From Helicobacter sp. (lineage in GTDB: Bacteria > Campylobacterota > Campylobacteria > Campylobacterales > Helicobacteraceae), in contig NZ_JAFLSB010000005.1 in NCBI RefSeq assembly GCF_022511165.1, positions 1 through 50,009 of the forward strand: 50,009 nucleotides of DNA, read 5' to 3'. Positions within the stretch are counted from its first letter, which is position 1. Each line of letters begins with the position of its first letter. The position numbers and the translations under genes are program-made. Positions 1 through 6,199 of the stretch are shown one piece after another. The notes below the pieces were generated by a model. It did not search any database and had not been told where the DNA came from. It saw only the letters and a program-made list of their open reading frames with translations.

Positions 1-70
1 CACAAATTCCCGCATAAAAAGAATTTGGCATTCTTGAATTAGAAGCCCCCATTACAACAATATGCTTCAC
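1..70 (-). CDS. Partial gene at left edge, unidentified (N-terminus only)
   Basis: A reading frame opens with GTG at 70 and runs off the left end. It overlaps the stop of the upstream AMP-forming ligase as GTGA. An AAGGTGAG ribosome-binding site sits just upstream, so translational coupling is likely. The visible residues begin VKHIVVMGASNSRMPNSFYA. The hydrophobic strand followed by GASNS could be block I of an SGNH/GDSL-type hydrolase or a nucleotide-binding loop, but about 23 residues are too few to decide. By position it is the fourth gene of the acyl carrier protein, reductase and ligase set. The existence of the frame is well supported by the overlap and the RBS; the function is open. 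Confidence 0.6.
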   Translation of the reverse strand, partial: MKHIVVMGASNSRMPNSFYAGIC

Positions 71-1413
71 TTTCTCACCTTTTTAAATCTTGTGCTAATT
101 TCTAGCTTTTCTACTATTTCCACTTTGGTTGGGATTTTATAAGCAGCAAGTTTATCTTTGCAAAAAGCCTTGATTTGTTTTTTAAGCTCCAAAGCACTTA
201 AAATTATCCCTTCTTTTAAGACAACTTTTACTCCTACACTTTGCCCCGTAAGAGGATTTGCAATGCCAAAAACTAAACAATCTACAATAGATTCAAACCC
301 TAATAATACCCCCTCAACCTCACTAGGTAGCACTTTTTCACCACCGACATTAATCAGCTCCTTATTTCTACCTATGATTTTAAGGTATTCCTCGCCATCA
401 ATATTTATAAGTTCAACCAAATCACCTGTGGCAAAATAGCCATCATCTCTAAAAGCCTCATTTGAAGCATTCAAATAACCTAAGCTTTGCGTTTTACTTC
501 TCAAATACAGCTCGTTATTTACAATCTTGTAATCTATATTTTCAAGTTTTATATAGTTTTTGTGTGTTTTGGTTTGAGTGATTCCTATCTCGCTTGTGCC
601 AAAGGTTTGATGAAATCTCACACCCTTAAATTCGGCTTTTAGCTTTTCAAGCAAAATATCAGGCATTTTTTCAGTCCCGTAAGTAATGAGCCTTAAAGAG
701 CTTAAGTCATACTTTAAAGAAACTTTTGCAAGAAGCATAAGATTAAGTAAGCTAGGACTTGCGGGAAGCAAAGCAATTTTGTATTTTTCTATGTTTTGAG
801 CCAAAATATCCACATTTTTTCTCTCCTTAAGGGCTATCCCACAAGCTCCCATACTTAGACAATTAAAGAGTGTGTTAATCCCGCCAATATGGTCGAACAT
901 CAAAAAAAGCAAAATATTCATTTTTTTGGGCTTTTTATCAAGGTAAGATTCTAAAAGTGTATCAAGATTGTGTAAAATCGCCTTTGGCTTACCCGTGCTC
1001 CCACTTGAAAATAAAATAAGTCCCGAGCTGCCCTTATTTTGCAAATCTTGCAAAAGTGCATTTGTGGATGAGGCTTTTTGGGCGTCATTTTGTGCATAAG
1101 AGAGGGTATTATCTTTAAAAATTACACTAATGCTTGCTTCATTTATCTTACTAGTTAGCTCATTTTCATCACTAAAAAGCCCAACAATTCTTTTACACTC
1201 AATACAAGCAAGCAAAAAAGCTATGGAATTTATATCAAAATCCCCTAAAATACCTAAAATTTGATTGTGCGGGATTGTTTTAAGAAGCTCTAATTTCTCT
1301 TTGGTTTTTAAAAGCAAATCCTTATAAGAGCTTTCTTTATCATCATAAATCAAAGCCTTAACTTGGAGATTATGTGAGCTTAGTTTTTGCAAAAAGGGGT
1401 GGGTAAAATTCAT
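67..1413 (-). CDS. AMP-forming acyl/aryl-acid ligase (ANL superfamily)
   Basis: This 448-residue protein is an adenylate-forming ligase that would activate a carboxylic acid with ATP and pass it to CoA or to a carrier protein. The P-loop-like core SSGSTGKPK is at about residues 136-144. TFGTSEIG (motif A5), DGYFATGDL (A7) and INVGGEKVLPSEVE (hinge region) follow in order. A lysine-rich end, TRFKKVRK, supplies the usual C-terminal catalytic lysine. The length fits MenE-like and small acyl-CoA or acyl-ACP ligases; NRPS adenylation domains are longer. Its start overlaps the stop of the SDR gene by four bases (ATGA). The neighbouring acyl carrier protein suggests the product is loaded onto that carrier, as is inferred for similar pairs in Campylobacter surface-glycan loci. 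The substrate cannot be read from the sequence. Confidence 0.85.
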   Translation of the reverse strand: MNFTHPFLQKLSSHNLQVKALIYDDKESSYKDLLLKTKEKLELLKTIPHNQILGILGDFDINSIAFLLACIECKRIVGLFSDENELTSKINEASISVIFKDNTLSYAQNDAQKASSTNALLQDLQNKGSSGLILFSSGSTGKPKAILHNLDTLLESYLDKKPKKMNILLFLMFDHIGGINTLFNCLSMGACGIALKERKNVDILAQNIEKYKIALLPASPSLLNLMLLAKVSLKYDLSSLRLITYGTEKMPDILLEKLKAEFKGVRFHQTFGTSEIGITQTKTHKNYIKLENIDYKIVNNELYLRSKTQSLGYLNASNEAFRDDGYFATGDLVELINIDGEEYLKIIGRNKELINVGGEKVLPSEVEGVLLGFESIVDCLVFGIANPLTGQSVGVKVVLKEGIILSALELKKQIKAFCKDKLAAYKIPTKVEIVEKLEISTRFKKVRK

Positions 1414-2120
1414 TCAAACACTCCCCCGAGATAAAGTGTTTGTCCTGTTATGAAATTGCTTTTCTCATCGATAAAAAAATCAATCACATTGACTACATCT
1501 TTAAATTCTCCAAGTCTTTGTAGAGCTTGTTTAGCAAGAAGTTTGTCAATTTGCTCTTGTGAGATATTTTTGATTAAATCCGTTTTTATGGGTGTTGGAG
1601 CAATGGCATTGACTCTTATATTAAAGGGAGCAAGCTCTTTAGCACAAGTTTGTGTAAGATTGATAATTGCTGCTTTTGAAGCAGCATAAATAGCTTCACC
1701 CTCTAATCTTAAAGGCGTGGCTATGGTTGAAAAATTCACGATATTAAGATTCTTAGTGTCTTTATGCTTCATCATCACCTTTGCAACCTCTCTTAAAAAC
1801 AAAAACGAGCCGATGACATTGGTTTGAAAAATGCTCTGTGCGCTTGATTTTGGCGTAGTGAGAATATGATTCATCGCCGCAATGCCTGCATTATTAATGA
1901 GCGTATCAATGCGATTAAACTCTTTTTTGATTTGACGAATCATTGACACAACAGCTTTTTCATCACTCACATCAAGCTCAAAATGCCTATAATTTTTGTG
2001 ATTGATGCTTGCTTCTTTTCTCGAGCAGCCACACACCACAAACCCCTGCTTTAAATAATACTCACTTAAAAATTTGCCAATACCCTTTCTTGTGCCTGTA
2101 ATGACAAAGACTTTTTGCAT
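1410..2120 (-). CDS. Short-chain dehydrogenase/reductase (FabG-like)
   Basis: This 236-residue Rossmann-fold oxidoreductase has the NAD(P)-binding glycine motif TGTRKGIG at residues 8-15. NNAG is at 76-79, and the catalytic set is Ser131, Tyr145 and Lys149 (YAASK). The C-terminal region ITGQTLYLGG is typical of FabG-type 3-oxoacyl-ACP reductases. It is coupled on both sides: its ATG overlaps the stop of the acyl carrier protein gene by one base, and its stop overlaps the ligase start. In this setting it probably reduces a carrier-bound 3-oxoacyl group or a related ketone. A sugar-modifying role is an alternative. Its motifs are intact, so it should be active. It is unlikely to be the housekeeping fabG, which normally lies in a fatty-acid synthesis cluster. 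Confidence 0.85.
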   Translation of the reverse strand: MQKVFVITGTRKGIGKFLSEYYLKQGFVVCGCSRKEASINHKNYRHFELDVSDEKAVVSMIRQIKKEFNRIDTLINNAGIAAMNHILTTPKSSAQSIFQTNVIGSFLFLREVAKVMMKHKDTKNLNIVNFSTIATPLRLEGEAIYAASKAAIINLTQTCAKELAPFNIRVNAIAPTPIKTDLIKNISQEQIDKLLAKQALQRLGEFKDVVNVIDFFIDEKSNFITGQTLYLGGVFE

Positions 2121-2416
2121 TAATCTTTCTCCAAAGCTTTGGTTATATATTCTGCTAGAGTTTTAACATCTTTAAAAGGTGAATTTCTTGCACTCATCAT
2201 CTTTTCATCAGCCAAAATAATTTCCTTGCCCAACTCCTTGCTTAAAAGCTCCTCTAAATCAGAAACTAAAGAAACAAGCGCTAAAGAATCCAAAACCCCA
2301 CCAAGCCCTGTGTAAAGCTTGGTTTGTGCATTTGTATTTTTTAGCTCCAAAACATCATAATCCTCTGCAGATTCTCTTAAATGCTTGATAATAAGTTCTT
2401 CAATTTTTTCTTGCAT
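2120..2416 (-). CDS. Acyl carrier protein (dedicated, second ACP)
   Basis: This 98-residue acidic protein carries the phosphopantetheine attachment motif VLDSLALV, with the modified serine at residue 44. It is longer and more divergent than the housekeeping AcpP of about 78 residues, and it heads an operon with an SDR and an AMP-forming ligase. It is therefore probably a dedicated carrier for a specialised acyl or amino-acyl group. It begins at ATG 2416 behind a strong AAAAGGAGC ribosome-binding site, and a 15-bp perfect hairpin lies immediately upstream of that site in the transcript. No clear -10 box was found close by. Confidence 0.85.
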   Translation of the reverse strand: MQEKIEELIIKHLRESAEDYDVLELKNTNAQTKLYTGLGGVLDSLALVSLVSDLEELLSKELGKEIILADEKMMSARNSPFKDVKTLAEYITKALEKD

Positions 2417-2426
2417 TTTTGCTCCT

Positions 2427-2462
2427 TTTTGAGTTTGAAAATAGAAGTTTTCAAACTCAAAA
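2427..2462 (-). promoter_or_regulatory. Leader hairpin abutting the acyl carrier protein RBS
   Basis: A perfect 15-bp inverted repeat has arms at 2427-2441 and 2448-2462 with a 6-base loop. On the minus strand it forms TTTTGAGTTTGAAAA, the loop, then TTTTCAAACTCAAAA, and runs straight into the AGGAGC ribosome-binding site of the acyl carrier protein gene. The last A residues of the stem are part of the extended Shine-Dalgarno region. It could be an operator, a transcript-end stem or a translational control element. The structure is seen; the role is inferred. Confidence 0.6.
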
Positions 2463-2771
2463 TTTACGCAAATAAGGAATTTACAAGAGTTTTTTAAAAG
2501 GGAGTCTTAAATATTTTTATGAAAGATTTTGCGATATTTAAAGAAAAATTAAATACAATAAAGTCTTGAAAATTTCTATTTTCAATAGAGATTCTATATC
2601 TATGAATTTAGAAAGAGGGAAATAAATAAAGATTACAACTGGGTTTGAGAATATTCTCTGACTTTCCCCTAAAAAACCCTCTCTTTAATTACTTAGCTTT
2701 AAAAATAAAATTTTAATATCCCAGTCTTACCGATTCTAAAATCTCCCTTTTTTCATAAGGATTCTTTGGCG
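2463..2771. other. Non-coding AT-rich stretch with several inverted repeats
   Basis: No convincing gene lies here. The stretch holds a perfect 12-bp palindrome, GAGAATATTCTC, at 2647-2658. It is flanked by two interlocking pairs: GGGAAA at 2617-2622 with TTTCCC at 2663-2668, and GGGTTT at 2641-2646 with AAACCC at 2674-2679. Positions 2713 to about 2798 also contain an open frame that would continue the exonuclease gene after a one-base shift. One AGATTCT word lies near 2589. No strong -10 box was recognised for the downstream acyl carrier protein operon. Confidence 0.4.
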
Positions 2772-3536
2772 CTAAAGCCTCAACCTCCCCTTTGAAAAAT
2801 CAATCAAATCCTGCACACTTTGCACAGAAGAGGGAAACATCATCATCGCAATCTCAAAGATTCTAAGACTTGTAAGCGCATCAGCATACGCACGATGTGA
2901 AATAGGCGTATGTATGCCTAAAAACTCATTAAGATAAGAGAGTGCATATCGCTTAGAGAGAATAGTTTTTTTAGCAAGTTCAATCGTGCAAAGCTTAGGA
3001 TTAAGCACACCAAACAATCCGCATTGACGCAAGTGATAATCCAAAAAACCATAATCAAAATTTACATTATGCGCTACAAACACACCCTCACCCAAAAATG
3101 CCCTAAATGCCCCAAGCACCTCTTTTTTGCTCGGTGCAGAGGCAATATCACTTTCGGTAATACCTGTAAGCTCGGTAATATTTTCTGGCACAAAAGGTGC
3201 ATAAATATAGCTTTCAAAAGATTCAAGAATCTCCCCCCCGCACATCTTAATTGCACCAATCTCTATAATATCGCTACTTTGGGGCTTTGCACCATTTGTC
3301 TCAATATCTACAAAAACCAAATCACTCTCTTGCCACATTTTTTTGCTACTTGAGAGGCTAAAAATAACTTCATTCTCTCTTTCTTCTCTAAGCAAGGGCG
3401 CACCTGCACCCTTAAGAAGCTCGAGTTCAGATTCTATATCTGCATAAAGCCCACCGATATTTTTTACATACATATAAAACTGCTTCTGGCTCATAGGAGC
3501 TGTGCGTAATTTTTCAAAAAGCTGTGGGTAAGTCAT
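2772..3536 (-). CDS. dnaQ: DnaQ-like 3'-5' exonuclease (DNA polymerase III epsilon family)
   Basis: This 254-residue DEDDh exonuclease has a full set of metal and catalytic residues: Asp77 and Glu79 in FVDIETNG, Asp161 in AHNVNFDYGFL, His214 and Asp219 in HRAYADA. It is probably the proofreading subunit or a related repair exonuclease. The first 70 residues are an epsilon-class-specific extension. The start lies six bases from the rpe stop, so the two are cotranscribed, but the ribosome-binding site is weak. A run of seven G (minus strand, 3233-3239) lies in codons 99-101. The frame ends with GRLRL at 2772, while an adjacent frame continues to 2713 with protein-like residues, which suggests a possible one-base shift near a G run. 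Confidence 0.85.
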   Translation of the reverse strand: MTYPQLFEKLRTAPMSQKQFYMYVKNIGGLYADIESELELLKGAGAPLLREERENEVIFSLSSSKKMWQESDLVFVDIETNGAKPQSSDIIEIGAIKMCGGEILESFESYIYAPFVPENITELTGITESDIASAPSKKEVLGAFRAFLGEGVFVAHNVNFDYGFLDYHLRQCGLFGVLNPKLCTIELAKKTILSKRYALSYLNEFLGIHTPISHRAYADALTSLRIFEIAMMMFPSSVQSVQDLIDFSKGRLRL

Positions 3537-3541
3537 TCATT

Positions 3542-4192
3542 CTATTTCAGTGCGGCTATGGATTTTGCATAATCTTGTGAGCCAAAAATAAAACTTCCTG
3601 CCACAACCATATCAATCCCCGCTTCTTTTAAAGCCTCAATATTTTTATCACTTACCCCCCCATCAATCTCAAGCAAACATTGGGGATTTAATCTATCACG
3701 CATTTTTTTGAGATTGCGCAATTTTTCAAGGGCTAAAGGGATAAAGCTCTGCCCACCAAAGCCCGGATTCACACTCATTAAAAGCACCAAATCAATTTCA
3801 GGCAAAATATATTCTAAAAGCTGCTCACTCGTGTAGGGATTTAGCACTACTCCCGCCTTAATACCACTCTCTTTAATATGCCAAATGAGGCGATGCAGAT
3901 GCGTAACCTCCTCAATATGCACACTTAAAAATGCGGGTTTTAAGGGCATAAATAAATCCACAAAAAAAGGCACATTTTTCACCATAAGATGAATATCAAG
4001 GGGCTTTGAGGCAACTTTAGCTATGCTTTCTACCACACAAGGACCCATTGTGAGATTTGGCACAAAATGCCCGTCCATTACATCAATATGCACATAATCA
4101 CAGCCTGCCTTACAAACGCTCTCTACCTCTTTACCAAGACACGAAAAATCAGCTGAAAGCACACTTGGTGCGACAAGCACTTCTTTTGCCAT
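3542..4192 (-). CDS. rpe: Ribulose-phosphate 3-epimerase
   Basis: This 216-residue TIM-barrel enzyme interconverts ribulose 5-phosphate and xylulose 5-phosphate in the pentose phosphate pathway. The N-terminal APSVLSADF contains the family serine. The HIDVMDGHFVPN block and later SVHIEE and EIDGGVS supply the metal-binding His and Asp residues, and MSVNPGFGGQ forms the phosphate loop. The length is typical. The ATG at 4192 is preceded on the minus strand by AAGGGG. A promoter with an extended -10 lies about 60 bases upstream. The gene leads a two-gene unit with the DnaQ-like exonuclease. Confidence 0.95.
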   Translation of the reverse strand: MAKEVLVAPSVLSADFSCLGKEVESVCKAGCDYVHIDVMDGHFVPNLTMGPCVVESIAKVASKPLDIHLMVKNVPFFVDLFMPLKPAFLSVHIEEVTHLHRLIWHIKESGIKAGVVLNPYTSEQLLEYILPEIDLVLLMSVNPGFGGQSFIPLALEKLRNLKKMRDRLNPQCLLEIDGGVSDKNIEALKEAGIDMVVAGSFIFGSQDYAKSIAALK

Positions 4193-4259
4193 TATTCCCC
4201 TTTGTTTTTACAATGCAAACTCACATAAAGAATTCTTTACATCTAAAAATCTTTACACT

Positions 4260-4268
4260 ATTGTATCA
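4260..4268 (-). promoter_or_regulatory. Promoter -10 (extended) for rpe
   Basis: On the minus strand this reads TGATACAAT, an extended -10 (TGnTACAAT), about 70 bases before the rpe start codon. Helicobacter housekeeping promoters are known to depend mainly on the -10 region. The assignment is by pattern only. Confidence 0.55.
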
Positions 4269-4295
4269 TAATCGCCCTTATTTTCACTCCATAGC

Positions 4296-4301
4296 TATAA
4301 T
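4296..4301 (+). promoter_or_regulatory. Promoter -10 for the orphan hydrolase gene
   Basis: TATAAT lies 28 bases before the ATG at 4329 in the rpe/hydrolase divergent gap, which gives a short leader with a CAAGGA ribosome-binding site. The match to the -10 consensus is exact. Confidence 0.55.
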
Positions 4302-4328
4302 ATCTCATATCAATTTCAAGGAACATCA

Positions 4329-4997
4329 ATGCCTCTATCCCACTTTGTGCCACTTTTTAAACTTTCTCTTCCCACCCTTATTTATCCTGCCATATTGCCA
4401 AAGCCCCCTACACCCTTTATCCCCTATGGCTTTAAGATTCCCGCCCAAAACCTAGAATCTCCACATAATCCTAAGGCAATTGTGATTTTTATAGGAGGAT
4501 TTTGCGATACGATAATGTGCGCTGTATTTAAAAACTTCATAATATTTAACGAAGAATCTTGCCTTAAAATATATGCGAGTTTTAATTCCAAAACTCTTTT
4601 TAGCGCGTGGCTACCACTTTTAGCCAAATCCCACCTGCCACTTTTTGTGATTGCCCACTCGTGGGGTGCGAATAATTTTTATAAAGCTCTCAACAATCTC
4701 AATCAAAATGCACATCAAGTAGCCCTACATTATCTCCTCACACTTGATCCTGTGGGCATTTGTGTGCCAAAAACGCGTCCGCCTCATATAAAGCTCTGGG
4801 AAAATGTCTATATTGCTGCAAAACATACACATTTGCGCCGCCCCAATATCGCCGCACTCATAGGAGGAGCGTGGAATGCTCTTGATGTGAGTGATTATAA
4901 TATCGCTTTGCAAAAGCCAAATCACCACGCAAGCATCAATCAAATGATTGAATCAACACAATTTTATTCCACTCTTACAAGAATCATAAGAGTTTAA
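4329..4997 (+). CDS. Alpha/beta-hydrolase-like protein of unknown substrate
   Basis: This 222-residue protein has an alpha/beta-hydrolase layout. A strand, AIVIFIGGF (about residues 50-58), precedes a possible oxyanion region. The nucleophile elbow IAHSWGA has Ser111. LLTLDPVG follows with Asp140, and a His near residue 195 could complete a triad. It has no clear signal peptide, so it is probably cytoplasmic. The start is supported by CAAGGA eight bases upstream. The gene sits alone between divergent rpe and fbp, each with its own -10. I do not recognise a named family. A lipase or thioesterase is the best guess; a pimeloyl-ester esterase is possible but unsupported. Confidence 0.7.
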   Translation: MPLSHFVPLFKLSLPTLIYPAILPKPPTPFIPYGFKIPAQNLESPHNPKAIVIFIGGFCDTIMCAVFKNFIIFNEESCLKIYASFNSKTLFSAWLPLLAKSHLPLFVIAHSWGANNFYKALNNLNQNAHQVALHYLLTLDPVGICVPKTRPPHIKLWENVYIAAKHTHLRRPNIAALIGGAWNALDVSDYNIALQKPNHHASINQMIESTQFYSTLTRIIRV

Positions 4998-5005
4998 TAC
5001 TAAAA

Positions 5006-5014
5006 TGCTATAAT
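5006..5014 (+). promoter_or_regulatory. Promoter -10 (extended) for fbp operon
   Basis: TGCTATAAT is a perfect TATAAT at 5009-5014 with the TGn extension, about 30 bases before the fbp ATG. It lies just after the hydrolase stop codon. Confidence 0.65.
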
Positions 5015-5043
5015 CTTAAGCCAATCCGCATTTGGAGAATAAA

Positions 5044-5883
5044 ATGATAAGTGTAATTATAGAAACTCTGCGAGAGTGTGCTTTACATATTGATACATTG
5101 CTTCATCAACAAAATGGTAGCTATCTTGAAAGTAATAATGCAAGTGGAGATAGACAGCTTGAAGTCGATGTAGAAGCAGATAGAATCTTCCAAAAAGCCC
5201 TGCTTGAATTGCCCTGTGTGAAAGCAATCTGCAGTGAAGAGCAAAAAGAGATATGCCCTTCAGTAAATACCGATGCGCCTTATATTATCGCCTATGATCC
5301 TCTTGATGGCTCTTCGCTCATTGATAGTAATTTGAGCATAGGTAGCATTTTTGGCATTTATAATGAAGAGCTAAAGCCCTCTGCGCTTATTGCAAGCGGT
5401 TATATTGTATATGGACCGCGACTTGAAATGGTCATCGCCCAAGAGCAAGTTTTGCATTATCGCTATGATGGCACACAATGGCGAACTCTAGGGGCATTAC
5501 AACTTCAAAGTAAAGGGCGCATTAATGCACCCGGAGGCACACAAAAGCATTGGGAGAGCAAACATAAGACAATGATAGAATCTCTTTTTGCACAAGGCTA
5601 TCGTTTGCGCTATTCAGGCGGTATGGTGCCTGATTTACATCAGATTCTTGTTAAAGGCGGGGGACTTTTTAGCTATCCTGCAACAAGTGATGCGCCACAA
5701 GGCAAATTACGCAAACTCTTTGAGGTATTTCCTTTTGCCTTTATCTATGAAAAAGCTGGGGGCTTTGCTACAAATGGCACACAAAGGCTTCTTGAACTTA
5801 ATGTAGGACATATACACGAGAGCTGCGCGTGTTTTTTTGGGAGCAAAGAAGAAATGGAGCTTGTAAGGAAAATTTATGAATGA
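5044..5883 (+). CDS. fbp: Fructose-1,6-bisphosphatase class I
   Basis: This 279-residue enzyme removes the 1-phosphate from fructose 1,6-bisphosphate in gluconeogenesis. The metal-binding signature YDPLDGSSLID is intact, as is the substrate region RYSGGMVPDLHQIL with KGGGLFSYPA. I chose ATG 5044 over an in-frame TTG at 5032 because GGAG lies at the right distance before the ATG. The TTG would also overlap that ribosome-binding site. The stop overlaps the start of the next small gene by eight bases. The order fbp, small Cys protein, metG matches Campylobacter jejuni as I recall it. Confidence 0.95.
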   Translation: MISVIIETLRECALHIDTLLHQQNGSYLESNNASGDRQLEVDVEADRIFQKALLELPCVKAICSEEQKEICPSVNTDAPYIIAYDPLDGSSLIDSNLSIGSIFGIYNEELKPSALIASGYIVYGPRLEMVIAQEQVLHYRYDGTQWRTLGALQLQSKGRINAPGGTQKHWESKHKTMIESLFAQGYRLRYSGGMVPDLHQILVKGGGLFSYPATSDAPQGKLRKLFEVFPFAFIYEKAGGFATNGTQRLLELNVGHIHESCACFFGSKEEMELVRKIYE

Positions 5884-6127
5884 AAATGCACAAACAATAC
5901 ACACTACAAATGCGCAGAATCTAGAATCTATAAGAGAGCCAAGTGATGAATTTGAAAAGGACTTACAAGAAAAAATGCTCCTTTTGCAGCAATGCCAACG
6001 CAATAAAGCCCTTGCAACCTGCTCAATGTGTGCCTCTCTTATTGGTTGCGAAGTGCGTAATAGCTATGTGAAAGCCGTATATAATAGTATGTCAAAAGGA
6101 CAACAAGGAAGCTTTGATTTTAATTAG
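5876..6127 (+). CDS. Conserved small Cys-containing protein, function unknown
   Basis: This 83-residue protein lies between fbp and metG and overlaps the fbp end by eight bases. The N-terminal 30 residues are low in complexity and acidic. The C-terminal half holds cysteines at 40, 49, 52 and 58 (a CSMC pair and a further Cys) and ends SMSKGQQGSFDF. A protein of the same size and place is known in Campylobacter, so it is a genuine conserved gene. The CxxC arrangement could bind a metal or act in redox chemistry, but nothing shows which. The codons for residues 14-18 contain a tandem AGAATCTAGAATCT (5916-5929). Confidence 0.75.
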   Translation: MNENAQTIHTTNAQNLESIREPSDEFEKDLQEKMLLLQQCQRNKALATCSMCASLIGCEVRNSYVKAVYNSMSKGQQGSFDFN

Positions 6128-6130
6128 ATG

Positions 6131-6153
6131 CTTTAAGCGAATCTAGCTTAAAG
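6131..6153 (+). terminator. Intergenic hairpin between the small Cys gene and metG
   Basis: CTTTAAGC at 6131-6138 and GCTTAAAG at 6146-6153 form a perfect 8-bp stem with a 7-base loop just after the stop codon at 6127. A T-rich run follows only after an A-rich spacer and a second weak AAAAA/TTTTT pair. It may be a partial terminator or attenuator ahead of metG. Confidence 0.4.
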
Positions 6154-6199
6154 ATTAAAAAGCAAAGTTTTTATTTTAACTTGATTTGAAAGGAATTTT

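Noticed and set aside
3655..3661. G7 runs in rpe (3655-3661) and pcm (22681-22687) as phase-variable tracts
   Set aside because: Both encode conserved Gly-Gly-Val motifs of housekeeping enzymes and are shorter than the tracts known to vary in this class.
4057..4455. Open frame of 132 codons over the rpe start and the divergent gap
   Set aside because: It overlaps rpe antisense and the hydrolase gene in another frame, and its translation has no protein-like order.
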